27,268 nucleotides of DNA from Bin87 sp034428455 (GTDB lineage: Bacteria > Chloroflexota > Dehalococcoidia > Lucifugimonadales > UBA3495): the NCBI GenBank assembly GCA_034428455.1, contig DAOUHZ010000167.1, positions 1-27,268 of the forward strand. Reading direction: 5' to 3'. The notes under the pieces are model-generated. The model was given only the letters and a program-made list of their open reading frames with translations, was not told the DNA's origin and made no database searches. Within the stretch, counting starts at the first letter, position 1; each line of letters starts with the position of its first letter. Made by a program: the position numbers and the translations under genes. This document shows positions 14,653-22,899 of the stretch, one piece after another.

Positions 14653-15804
14653 TTGGCGATAGTCGTTGCGCTGAGCGCGGCCACGCTGTCGGGCAGCTGT
14701 ACCGGTTTTGCCGATAAAAGCGAAGGCCCCGGCGCGGTCCTAACCGCAGTGCTGCTCGCCGGCGGCGTTGCTCTCACTATCAGCTTGGCATTCCTCCTGC
14801 TGGCGCCCAACTTGCGCCGTGCCAAGCTGCTGACGGCAACTTGCGTAGCCGCTTATCTTGCCGCCGGATTTGGAGCGTGGTTCTTGTTCATCTGGCCCTT
14901 GGTGGTGGCTCTGGTCATCACCGTGGCCGGCGGCCGGCTGACCTATGCCGTTACCCGTATGGAGCCTGACTCCCAAGCCGGTTCTGCCGCCATCACAACA
15001 ATAGCGGCTCTTGCCATCGGCGTTTCGGCCTGCATCGTGGTGATAGCATTCTGGGCCAACTACGACCTGTGCATCGGCTTTTTTGGAGTTAGTTGCAGCC
15101 GCAGTGAACTGAACGTCGTGCCTTTTGCGCTCACCTTGGGAGGTGTTCCGCCGATTGCAGCCGTCATCGCGGCGCGGTTGACGGAGCGGACCGGGGCCTC
15201 GGGCCGGGCTCTGCCAGAGCAATACGCGCCAGCGTTCCCGGGGCGCTCCCGGCCCTCCGTTGTTGAGTTGAGCTTTCTCATAGCCAGCGTCGGTCTCTGC
15301 GCCGCAATCGCAATGAGGCTTGGCCTTGTCCCTTCCTCCCATCGGTGGATAGGCTACGTTGATGCGCCTCTATCCGTTCTTTTCGCCGTCGTTGTCGCGT
15401 TGATCGTTGGCGTCCTGTTTGTCGCGATCACGCCCAACCGGCGGGAAGCCTGGTTTTTCGCCATTGTTGGCGTTGGCGCCTACGTCGCCGGCACGCTCGG
15501 TACTCAGTTGATCGTATTCGGCGACCCCTGGCAAACTGCCGTGAGTCTGGTCATAGTGGTTATCAGTGGCGGAGCGGCCGGATATACGGCGCGCCGCAAA
15601 TTCGACGCCCGCGCCGGCTCTGCCGTCATTGCCGGGGTGATAGCGCTGATTGGCGCTTTGGCCGGCGCTTTTCTCGTCGCCGGCGCTTTTGGATATGTAA
15701 GTGTGCCCTTTAGCCACTCCCCCTTGTTCGTCGGGGGTGTGCCGCCCATCGTAGCCGCTGTCTCCGCGTTCATTTGCGGCGAAACCTGCCGGCAGTCTCG
15801 CTAA
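14653..15804 (+). CDS. Multi-pass membrane protein with internal duplication
   Basis: A 383-residue, very hydrophobic protein with about nine to ten membrane segments and no recognised family. It is built from two similar halves: LAPNLRRAK...AAYLAAGFGAW, WPLVVALVITVAGG, SQAGSAAITTIAALAIG and GGVPPIAAVIAA in the first; ITPNRREAW...GAYVAGTLGTQ, WQTAVSLVIVVISGG, ARAGSAVIAGVIALIG and GGVPPIVAAVSA in the second. This implies an ancestral duplication of about 150 residues. The start is uncertain: TTG at 14653 is the first usual start, but the frame is open upstream to and beyond the previous stop (DDGEVGPPEEQPP...), so coupled initiation slightly earlier is possible. It follows the selenoprotein gene by 68 bases on the same strand. 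Confidence 0.7.
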   Translation: MAIVVALSAATLSGSCTGFADKSEGPGAVLTAVLLAGGVALTISLAFLLLAPNLRRAKLLTATCVAAYLAAGFGAWFLFIWPLVVALVITVAGGRLTYAVTRMEPDSQAGSAAITTIAALAIGVSACIVVIAFWANYDLCIGFFGVSCSRSELNVVPFALTLGGVPPIAAVIAARLTERTGASGRALPEQYAPAFPGRSRPSVVELSFLIASVGLCAAIAMRLGLVPSSHRWIGYVDAPLSVLFAVVVALIVGVLFVAITPNRREAWFFAIVGVGAYVAGTLGTQLIVFGDPWQTAVSLVIVVISGGAAGYTARRKFDARAGSAVIAGVIALIGALAGAFLVAGAFGYVSVPFSHSPLFVGGVPPIVAAVSAFICGETCRQSR

Positions 15805-15873
15805 ACGTCCGGCCCGTCCCCACCGCCGTCGGGCGTGTCGTCGGCCAGTGCGGACCCTCACGCGTACCCGCTT

Positions 15874-15966
15874 TGTCATTGCGAGCGCAGCGTGGCAATC
15901 TCGTCGAGGCCAGGACCGTCGCTACACCAACGGGATTGCCACGTCGCTTCGCTTCTCGCAATGACA
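15874..15966. repeat. Palindromic REP-pair / MITE-like element
   Basis: A left arm of the REP-like repeat (15874-15903, TGTCATTGCGAGCG...) faces an inverted right arm (15931-15966, ending CTCGCAATGACA) across a 27-base centre, so the whole can fold as a long hairpin. Outside it, the 339-base gap 15805-16143 between two convergent genes holds no gene that I can support. Confidence 0.85.
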
Positions 15967-16083
15967 GATTTGAGGAAACCGGGTACGCATGAGGGAAAAC
16001 TCTGTTCCCGATTTGCGTTCTCGGCTTATCGATTCCCTCGCCTGCGCCGCTTAAACGTACAATGTCCAGCTGGGACCGGCCAC

Positions 16084-16104
16084 GCCGAGGGTCTTCGGCT
16101 TTTT
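16084..16104 (+). terminator. Possible rho-independent terminator
   Basis: GCCGA (16084-16088) pairs with TCGGC (16095-16099) around a 6-base loop, followed by five T. The stem is short. It is 280 bases past the nearest plus-strand gene, and a TACAAT element lies just before it at 16058-16063, so its client transcript is unclear. Confidence 0.35.
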
Positions 16105-16143
16105 CGGGAATGACGGGGCGATTGTCGGCGGCCCCTGCTCCTG

Positions 16144-19100
16144 CTATCGGCAGGTGTAGTCCGGGTAGATGATGAGGTTCTGGAAGTTGGGAGACTGGCT
16201 GGTGATCCCCTTCAGCGTGATTGATCCTTGATAGGCGCCACTGGTCCTGCCTGCGATGGTAATGACGTGGTCGGAACCCACGTCCTTGCCGGAAAACCTG
16301 ACGTATTCACGGACGTTGTAGCAGACAAGGATGCTTTCGCCTACGCCCCCGGCAGGGCCGAGTTGGTAGTCCTCGATGACGTCTTCCCCATTGTCTCCAT
16401 TCCTGAAGTAGAACACGTCGTTGCCGGAGCCGCCGAAGAGACGGTCGTTGCCTTCACCACCCTTCAGCCAGTCGCCGCCGCCGCCGCCTTTTAGAAGGTC
16501 GCTGCCATCAAAGCCATATAAGAAGTTGCGCGAGTCGTCACCGGTGATGGTGTCGTCATGCTCCGAGCCGCTAACATTTTCGATATTGACGAGAGTGTCG
16601 CCCTGGGCATCGCTGCCGCTGCCAACCCCGGTAGCCAGGTTGACGGTCACCGCGGCGGCGGCGACATCCCGATAGTACACTGCCGTGTCGTTGCCGTCGC
16701 CGCCGTCCATGGAGTCGGCGCCGGGGCCACCGTAGAACCTGTCATCCCCCGCCCCACCGGCTAGAGTGTCGTTGCCAGCGTTGCCGTAGAGATCGTCATC
16801 ACCGCCGAGGCCGGTCAGAGCATCGCCGCCGTCGCCGCCATGCAGATTGTGGTCGCCGTCGCCGCCAGCGAGCAGGGTATCGCCGCCGCCGCCGCCGAAG
16901 AGGGTAGCGGTGCCGGAGGCTGCCCCGGTCAATGTGTCGTCATGGGCAGAACCCATTACGCCTTCGATACTCACGTAGGTGTCGCCCTGCGCGTGGCCGC
17001 CACTGACAACCCCGGTGGCCAGGTTGACGGTCACTGCGGCGTCTGAGTCAGTGTAAACCGCGTAGTCGTAGCCTGAGCCGCCGTTCAGCCGGTCTGCGCC
17101 AGCGCCGCCTTCCAGTTTGTCGTTGCCGCCATAGCCCCACAGAACGTTGTCCGCGTCGTCGCCAATCAGGGTGTCGAAATGATTGTGGGAACCGCCGATG
17201 ATTTCGATGCTGTTGAAGGTGTCGCCCTCAGCGTCGCCGGTGTGTACCCCGGTGGCCAGATTGATGCTCACCTTGTCCTGGGACGAGATATATCGCGCTA
17301 TGTCCGTACCGTCGCCGCCGTTGAGGGCGTCGGCGCCTGGGCCGCCGTCCAGCGTGTCATCGCCGCCGCCGCCGTTGAGGGTGTCTGTGCCCTCGCCGCC
17401 GCCCAGCGTGTCATTGCCGTCGCCGCCGTTGAGAGTGTCTGTGCCCTCGCCGCCGCCCAGCGTGTCATTGCCGTCGCCGCCGTTGAGGGTGTCGTTGCCG
17501 ACATTGCCGTGCAGCAGATCGTCGCTGGCGCCGCCGCTCAGCGTGTCATCGCCGCCCTGTCCGTAAATGCAATCCCTGCCGTCATCGCCGGTCAGGGTGT
17601 CGGCGGTGTCAGTGCCATACATGCCGGATTCTATGTAAAACAGGTAGGTGTGAGGTCCGACAGCGTCGCCACCCTTGGCGCGTATCTTGAAAAAGGAGCT
17701 CTGCCCACACCGCACTCCTGCGACGGTGTAGGACAGTTTGCCGTCCCCCGCAGTGACATCGGAGCTGGAGATAGCGGTCCACACCGGTTCATCCACTACG
17801 CGGGCAGAGGTCCGATAATTGTATTGATAGGTGAGGGTGCTGTCGCCGGGGTCGTCCCAAGACAGCTTGACCTGCCGGCTCTTGTTGGGTACGAGGTCGG
17901 CTTCGAAGCCGGTGAGGGCCGGGATGCTGGGGTCGGTAGGAGTAACGGAGATGCTCCACCTCGCGCAATCCAGGCGGTCGATCTCCTCCTCGGTTGCCAC
18001 CCCACGCAGCGCAATGAAGTGGGGTTTCCCGTTTTCCAGGCCGGTGAACGTGTAGGAGGCAACGTCACCGCCGCCGGGGATGTCGGTCCAGTCGGAGCTC
18101 TCTGATGCGAACTGCTGGGCCCGCCAGAACTGGTACTGGTACTTGTCAATCGCGCTGCTATCGCCGCTCCATCTCAGTTCCAGGCCGCCGCTGACGGGGT
18201 CCCCCTCAAGGCCAATTCCCCCTGCGAACTGGCAGCCATGGTATGGGGCGACTGTCCGGAAGAAGTGCAAATGGCCCGCGCGTTGGGATTTCACCTGCAT
18301 ATCACCGTTGCCCGCGCCGACAACGCCGTCGCTGCCTATGCCCTTCAACTGCACGTTATACGCGCCATCGTCAGACACGGTGAAGTCGGCGCTGGTTTGC
18401 TCGGCGCCGGTGGTCAGCTGGTTCACGGACTGGGGTTCGGCGCCGTACCGTTGCCAGCGCAGCGTGTAGGAAGAGGCGTCTGGAATCGGGTCCCAGGATG
18501 CGGTGAAAGCTTTGGGCCGGGATTGACCTTCGTCGTTCAGCGACGGGGCCACGCGCAGGTTTACCGGCACGGGCGTGGGTTCGGGGGTGGGCGTTGGCTC
18601 AGGGGCTGTTTGCACCGTGAACTTTCGCGCGTTGGGTTCCCCGCAGCCGGAGTCGTTGCAGACTTGCACCCGCACTACCCACTGGCCGTAGTCGTTTACG
18701 GTGAAGTCTGCGCCGGAGGTCTGCACCCGCACTCCTTCGTTCAGTTGGCCATCGCCCGCCGGCCGCCAGCGCACGGAGTAGGAGGCGGCGCCGGAGACAT
18801 CGTCCCAACTGGCAGACACGTCCAGGGAGCCCGGTTCAGCGGCGACGCGCAGCCCGGAAGGCCGGGCGGGGGCTGGTATTGCAGTGGGCGTGGGTTCGGG
18901 GGTAGGAGTGGGAGTGTGGTCGGGTTCGGGTTCGGGTTCGACATCGAATTTCTGCGCCCTGGGCTTGCCGCAGCCGGAGTCGTTGCAGGCTTGCACCCGC
19001 ACCACCCACTGACCGTAGGACTCCAGGGTGATGTCCGCCGACGGGGATTCCACCCGCACGCCGTCGTTCAAGTTGTTGCCCCGGCCGGATTTTCGCCAGC

Positions 19101-19326
19101 GCACCCAGTAGGAGGCGGCACGCTCGACGCCGTTCCAAGTCAGCGAAACGTCCAGGGAGCCTTGCTCGGTCGAAATTCGCAGTGCGCCGGGCCTGTCTGG
19201 AGGGCCCGCGCTGCCGTCCTGGGCGCCGGCTGGCCTGGCTGCGTGCCAGGCCAGCGCCAGGATGGCGGCTGCCAGTGCCACCGCGACTGCCAGTGCCAGT
19301 TGAGGATGTCGCCGATAGAAGGACAC
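16144..19326 (-). CDS. Large secreted Fn3 and RTX-repeat calcium-binding protein
   Basis: A 1060-residue extracellular protein. Residues 1-35 form a Sec-type signal (basic SFYRRH, long Ala/Leu core, cleavage near RPAGA-QD). About five fibronectin type III-like domains follow (roughly 40-560), the first two nearly duplicated and each ending QWVVRVQ-C-N-D-SGCG, joined by Pro/Thr linkers such as TPTPTPEPTPT. From about 569 to 1010 come many RTX nonapeptides (GGDGNDTL, GGAGDDRF), which bind calcium in beta-rolls, interleaved with three VTVNLATGV-type segments. The end (VFYFRNGDNGEDVIEDY) resembles type I-secreted RTX C termini, an odd companion for a signal peptide. The start is GTG at 19326, with TATAAT 37 bases upstream. 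A role in adhesion or surface coat is inferred. Confidence 0.9.
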   Translation of the reverse strand: MSFYRRHPQLALAVAVALAAAILALAWHAARPAGAQDGSAGPPDRPGALRISTEQGSLDVSLTWNGVERAASYWVRWRKSGRGNNLNDGVRVESPSADITLESYGQWVVRVQACNDSGCGKPRAQKFDVEPEPEPDHTPTPTPEPTPTAIPAPARPSGLRVAAEPGSLDVSASWDDVSGAASYSVRWRPAGDGQLNEGVRVQTSGADFTVNDYGQWVVRVQVCNDSGCGEPNARKFTVQTAPEPTPTPEPTPVPVNLRVAPSLNDEGQSRPKAFTASWDPIPDASSYTLRWQRYGAEPQSVNQLTTGAEQTSADFTVSDDGAYNVQLKGIGSDGVVGAGNGDMQVKSQRAGHLHFFRTVAPYHGCQFAGGIGLEGDPVSGGLELRWSGDSSAIDKYQYQFWRAQQFASESSDWTDIPGGGDVASYTFTGLENGKPHFIALRGVATEEEIDRLDCARWSISVTPTDPSIPALTGFEADLVPNKSRQVKLSWDDPGDSTLTYQYNYRTSARVVDEPVWTAISSSDVTAGDGKLSYTVAGVRCGQSSFFKIRAKGGDAVGPHTYLFYIESGMYGTDTADTLTGDDGRDCIYGQGGDDTLSGGASDDLLHGNVGNDTLNGGDGNDTLGGGEGTDTLNGGDGNDTLGGGEGTDTLNGGGGDDTLDGGPGADALNGGDGTDIARYISSQDKVSINLATGVHTGDAEGDTFNSIEIIGGSHNHFDTLIGDDADNVLWGYGGNDKLEGGAGADRLNGGSGYDYAVYTDSDAAVTVNLATGVVSGGHAQGDTYVSIEGVMGSAHDDTLTGAASGTATLFGGGGGDTLLAGGDGDHNLHGGDGGDALTGLGGDDDLYGNAGNDTLAGGAGDDRFYGGPGADSMDGGDGNDTAVYYRDVAAAAVTVNLATGVGSGSDAQGDTLVNIENVSGSEHDDTITGDDSRNFLYGFDGSDLLKGGGGGDWLKGGEGNDRLFGGSGNDVFYFRNGDNGEDVIEDYQLGPAGGVGESILVCYNVREYVRFSGKDVGSDHVITIAGRTSGAYQGSITLKGITSQSPNFQNLIIYPDYTCR
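17375..17536 (-). repeat. 54-base tandem repeats in the RTX region
   Basis: A 54-base unit beginning (plus strand) TTGAGGGTGTCTGTGCCCTC recurs at 17375, 17429 and, partly, 17483, nearly identical. It encodes 18 residues, two RTX nonapeptides of the GGDGNDTL-GGGEGTDTLN kind. The near-identity indicates recent copy-number change and a possible assembly-collapse site. Confidence 0.85.
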
Positions 19327-19362
19327 GTGGGCATACCGGAACCCTTATCAAATATGCCAGCT

Positions 19363-19368
19363 ATTATA
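19363..19368 (-). promoter_or_regulatory. -10 element for the RTX gene
   Basis: TATAAT on the minus strand in an AT-rich gap, 37 bases before the GTG at 19326, giving a leader of about 30 bases. No good -35 at standard spacing (TTGATC is 22 bases away). Confidence 0.45.
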
Positions 19369-19491
19369 ATCACTTTCATATAACTATGTGTGATCAAACG
19401 GGTTGTTTGTCATGACTAATGATGACTTTTATGCAAATCCGGTTCCGCCCATCCTTTGGCGTGGCCCGCCCTCTGTCTTTTTGACGCCCTC

Positions 19492-20715
19492 TTACACGTC
19501 CGGCCCGTCCCCGCCGCCGGGTGTATCTTCCGCGGTCGCCGCCCGCGAATGCGATATCGCCGGCCGTCGCACGCTTGGGGCCTGCGGCGGCAACGGCGTT
19601 CCGTCCTCAGGGTTCCACCCGTCCGGGAAGTGCAGCGTCCGCACCGGGTAATTGATCGTGATCCCTTCCTCGGTCAGCCGGGCGTGCAGTTGCTTGATCA
19701 GTTCGCTGCGAACCTCAAAGCTGGCCAGCCGGTCATTCGCCTGCACGAACAGCCAGAAGTCCACGTTGCTCTCGCCGAAGTTTTCGTACCCGAAATAGGC
19801 CCCGTAATCCACCACGGCCCCGGGATGCTCGGCCAGCACCTGCTCCATCACCTCGTGCCCGACCTGCTCCACCCGTCCCAGGTCGCTCTCGTAGGCCACC
19901 CCGCAGGTCAGGTACACGTTGACGTGCTCGTCCGGCTTGCTGTAGTTCGTGATGACGGTCTCGGCGAACCGCGCGTTGGGAATGATCACCAGGTTGTTTC
20001 CCCACGTGCGCAAGCGGGTGCTGCGCCAGTTCACGTCCACCACGTAGCCACTGACGCCACCCTCCATGTCGATATAGTCTCCTGGGTTGACCACCCCTTC
20101 CGTGATCACGTAGGTGCCCGCGAAGAGGTTGCTCAGCGTCGGCTGTATGGCCAGCGCCACTGCCAGCCCGCCGATGCCCAGCCCGGCGATCAGCGGCGTG
20201 ATGTTGATGCCCAGCACGTCCAGGGACACCATGATCGCCATCACCGCGACGATCAGCAGCAGGCTGCGCCGCGCCAGGGGCAGCGCCCAGCTGCTCGTGT
20301 TGGCCGCCGGCGTGCTCGCCAGGTAATCCTGCAGCCACGTCAGCCCGCTGGTGCCCACTGCGTTGATCATGTACGCGCCGACCCATATCGCGGCTACCGA
20401 GAAGACCCGATCCACAACGGCGTCGATGGCATGCGGCAACTCCAGCGGTATTTTTATCGCCAGGTACACACCCAACAGGATTATGTACGCCGTCACCGGT
20501 CCCTTTGCCGTGGCAACCAGGTGGTCATCCAGGTCGCCGGGGAACAGGCTCGCCGCCCGCAGCATCAACCGGAACAGGATCCGGCTGAACAGCACTGCGA
20601 ATAACACCGAACCGGCCACAATCGCCAGGCTCACCAGCAGGTCATGCCACTCCAGCCCGATCGAGGCCGCGGCAGCCACGAACTCCAGGAGCCATTGGTT
20701 CACGGTCTCTAGCAT
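19492..20715 (-). CDS. MscS-family mechanosensitive ion channel
   Basis: A 407-residue inner-membrane small-conductance mechanosensitive channel protein that would release solutes on hypo-osmotic shock. Hydrophobic segments lie at about 25-50, 72-95, 103-123 and 150-168. The pore helix follows at about 173-200 (PLIAGLGIGGLAVALAIQPTLSNLFAG region, Gly/Ala-packed as in TM3 of MscS). Then comes the beta domain with PGDYIDMEG and GYVVDVNWRSTRLRTWGN, NLVIIPNARF (VIPN motif) and the alpha/beta C-terminal domain. The last ~30 residues are a disordered tail ending GGGDGPDV. The ATG at 20715 lies 28 bases after the Sir2 stop, so the two are likely co-transcribed. Confidence 0.95.
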   Translation of the reverse strand: MLETVNQWLLEFVAAAASIGLEWHDLLVSLAIVAGSVLFAVLFSRILFRLMLRAASLFPGDLDDHLVATAKGPVTAYIILLGVYLAIKIPLELPHAIDAVVDRVFSVAAIWVGAYMINAVGTSGLTWLQDYLASTPAANTSSWALPLARRSLLLIVAVMAIMVSLDVLGINITPLIAGLGIGGLAVALAIQPTLSNLFAGTYVITEGVVNPGDYIDMEGGVSGYVVDVNWRSTRLRTWGNNLVIIPNARFAETVITNYSKPDEHVNVYLTCGVAYESDLGRVEQVGHEVMEQVLAEHPGAVVDYGAYFGYENFGESNVDFWLFVQANDRLASFEVRSELIKQLHARLTEEGITINYPVRTLHFPDGWNPEDGTPLPPQAPSVRRPAISHSRAATAEDTPGGGDGPDV

Positions 20716-20743
20716 GGTTGCCGATACGTCCGTCGCCGGGTTA

Positions 20744-21529
20744 TCAGTTCTTCTCGATGTCCGACAGCGCTTGCACGATCAGCGGCAGCATCTCGCCGGC
20801 CGGCCCCGTTACCACCACGTCAGCCGCGGCCGTAAGCTGCGTCGGTTCGGGGTTAACCTCGATGATCCTGGCCCCTCGTTCCCGCGCCACCAGCGGCAGC
20901 TGCGCCGCCGGATTCACCGCTCCCGACGTGCCCACCAGCACCATCGCGTCGCAACGCTGCGTTTCCTCGAAGCAGGCTTCCAGCACGCCTCGCGGGATGG
21001 GCTCCCCGAACATCACCGTGTCCAGCTTGATGATGCCGCCGCACTCCCGGCACACTGGCGGCACGTCGGTGATGGCGTGCTCCGCTCGTGGCCGCCGCCA
21101 GCCGCACCCGATGCAGCGCAGGTAGTTGCGGTTGCCGTGGATCTCCAGCAGGTTCCGGCTGCCCGCCCTGCCGTGCAGGTCGTCCACGTTCTGCGTGATC
21201 ACCGCCTTTATGATGCCTGCGCTTTCCAGCTCGGCGATGGCGACGTGACCCGGATTGGGTTGGGCGTTGTCCACCGCCTCTTTGAGCTCATAGGTGGGGT
21301 TCCCCGGCGTCACCTCGTCGCTCAGCCGCTTCTCCCACCAGTCCTGCGGGTCCCGAGAGAACACCCGGTACGACAGGTTGCTGGGCTGCCCGTACTTGGT
21401 CCACAGCCCGTCCGGCCCGCGAAACGAAGGTATCCCGCTCTCCACCGAGAGGCCAGCGCCAGTCAGCGCAATTGCGTACTCGGCGGTGGCCAGGATTTGA
21501 GCGGCGGCGGTTATCGTTTCAGTATTCAT
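20744..21529 (-). CDS. NAD-dependent protein deacylase, Sir2 family
   Basis: A 261-residue sirtuin that removes acyl groups from protein lysines using NAD, giving nicotinamide and O-acyl-ADP-ribose. Motifs: GAGLSVESGIPSFRG (24-38), TQNVDDLH (112-119), catalytic His131 (EIHGN), zinc Cys139, Cys142, Cys160 and Cys163 (CIGC and CREC), GTSGAVNPAAQLP (200-212) and VNPEPT (225-230). The TKYG...YRVFSRDP segment replaces the Ala-Tyr-Arg signature of class III desuccinylases, so a deacetylase role is more likely. The ATG at 21529 has only a weak ribosome site. It lies downstream of recF across a 142-base gap holding an inverted repeat, and just upstream of mscS. Confidence 0.95.
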   Translation of the reverse strand: MNTETITAAAQILATAEYAIALTGAGLSVESGIPSFRGPDGLWTKYGQPSNLSYRVFSRDPQDWWEKRLSDEVTPGNPTYELKEAVDNAQPNPGHVAIAELESAGIIKAVITQNVDDLHGRAGSRNLLEIHGNRNYLRCIGCGWRRPRAEHAITDVPPVCRECGGIIKLDTVMFGEPIPRGVLEACFEETQRCDAMVLVGTSGAVNPAAQLPLVARERGARIIEVNPEPTQLTAAADVVVTGPAGEMLPLIVQALSDIEKN

Positions 21530-21540
21530 AGCAATCCAAT

Positions 21541-21656
21541 TTCGTCAGAATCAGGATTTTCATGATTTGTGGATTTCCAAGATTGGAACCGTTCTGTGAT
21601 GGAGACCTCCGAATCCTGTCCAATCCTAAAATCCCGTAAATCCTGCTTCTGACGAA
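21541..21656. repeat. Imperfect inverted repeat between recF and sir2
   Basis: The left arm starts TTCGTCAGAATCAGGATTTT (21541) and the right arm ends AAATCCTGCTTCTGACGAA (21656). Reverse-complemented, the arms agree over about 35 bases with a few mismatches, around a 46-base centre with further ATCCTGTCCAATCC motifs. Likely a dispersed non-coding repeat. Confidence 0.75.
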
Positions 21657-21671
21657 TGCCCGCAGCCGTCT

Positions 21672-22862
21672 TCATTCTTCACGGGTCACCGCGCCATCGG
21701 CCACCCTGAAGTAGGTCGCGCCAGCGCCCAGGGCCGCGCGAACCGGCCCCACGTTGGTGGTGGTGATCAGAGTCTGGCGATACCGGGCGACCTTTTGCAA
21801 GACCCTCTCCCGCCGTCCGTCGTCCATTTCCGAAAACACGTCGTCCAGCAGGATGATCGGATCATCGCCCCGCGTTTCCGCCAGGTATTCCGCCTCTGCC
21901 AGCCGCAGCGCCAGCGCGATGGTGCGGGCCTCGCCCCGGGACGCGAACGCCGCCGCGTCCCGGCCGTTGACGTACATCGCAAAGTTGTCCCGGTGCGGCC
22001 CCACCGCCGTGACCGCGGTGGCTTGTTCCCGCGCCGAGCCACGTTGCAACTCCCGCTGAAACGCAGCGGCGGTGTCCTCTATGTCCTCCCCCGGCGCCAC
22101 GCTGGGCAGGTATTCCAGCGCCAGGTCCTGCCCCGGTTCGCCCAGTTCGCCGTGTTGCCGGCGCGCAAAAACGGACAGCCGCGCCAGCGCCTCGGATCGC
22201 ACAAAAATCACTGCGGCCCCCGACTGGACCAGTTGCTCATCCCAATACTCCAGCTCTTCAGGATCGACGTGCCCGTCCCTCCTCCGGCGCAACAACCCGT
22301 TCCGGTTCCGCAGGGCGGCCTGGAACCGTTGCAGCGCTTGCAGGTACGACCGGTCCGCCTGGCTGATCAGCACGTCCAGATAGCGTCGGCGGTGCGCCGG
22401 CGATCCCAGCACCAGGTCCAGGTCATCCACCGAGAACAGCGAAGCGGCAATTCGCCCAACCAGGCCGGACGCAGTGGCCGGTTGGCGGTTCACACGTATC
22501 TGCTTGGACACCGGCGGCAGTGTCGCCTGTTCGGGGCCATTGGCTTCACTGCCTCCGTTGGCCCCGGCCTCCCGCGCCGTCGGTCGGTAGCCGATCACCA
22601 CCATCAGCGATTGCCCATCGACGCAGGCGGTTCCGGTGATGTAGGCCGCCGCGCCGTCGCGGGCCGCGTCGAAGTTGAGCACCTGCCGCTCGCGTTCCGT
22701 GCGGAAAGAGCGGCCCACGGCCAGAGTGTACGCCGCTTCCAGCAGGGACGTCTTGCCCTGGGCGTTGCCACCGTGGAACACCGACACCCCCGCCGGCGGC
22801 GCGAAATCGACTTCGCGAAAATTGCGGTAGTTGACGAGGCTGAGCCGCGTTATACGGGCCAA
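21672..22862 (-). CDS. recF: DNA replication and repair protein RecF
   Basis: A 396-residue SMC-like ABC ATPase that loads RecA at gaps with RecO and RecR. It opens ITRLSLVNYRNFREVDF and has Walker A GGNAQGKTS at 31-39 (Lys37). Also present are the RecF segments FSVDDLDLVLGSPAHRRRYLD and LLRRRRDGH, the ABC signature region SRGEARTIALALRLAEA and Walker B PIILLDDVFSEMD. Residues about 95-117 form a family-atypical Gly/Asn/Pro-rich insert. The start is TTG at 22862: GGAGG lies seven bases upstream and the residues fit the family start. recF is not next to dnaA/dnaN here; it sits between a VWA gene (37 bases upstream) and sir2. Confidence 0.96.
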   Translation of the reverse strand: MARITRLSLVNYRNFREVDFAPPAGVSVFHGGNAQGKTSLLEAAYTLAVGRSFRTERERQVLNFDAARDGAAAYITGTACVDGQSLMVVIGYRPTAREAGANGGSEANGPEQATLPPVSKQIRVNRQPATASGLVGRIAASLFSVDDLDLVLGSPAHRRRYLDVLISQADRSYLQALQRFQAALRNRNGLLRRRRDGHVDPEELEYWDEQLVQSGAAVIFVRSEALARLSVFARRQHGELGEPGQDLALEYLPSVAPGEDIEDTAAAFQRELQRGSAREQATAVTAVGPHRDNFAMYVNGRDAAAFASRGEARTIALALRLAEAEYLAETRGDDPIILLDDVFSEMDDGRRERVLQKVARYRQTLITTTNVGPVRAALGAGATYFRVADGAVTREE

Positions 22863-22899
22863 TGCGCGGCCTCCGCCGGCCGGCGATGATGTGACGGCT

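Noticed and set aside
17375..17536. 54-base direct repeats that could suggest CRISPR or a satellite
   Set aside because: They are in frame in the RTX gene and encode calcium-binding nonapeptides.
18238..19383. 381-codon open frame on the plus strand
   Set aside because: Antisense to the Fn3 part of the RTX gene; the Gly/Arg repeats mirror the Pro/Thr linkers and domain repeats.
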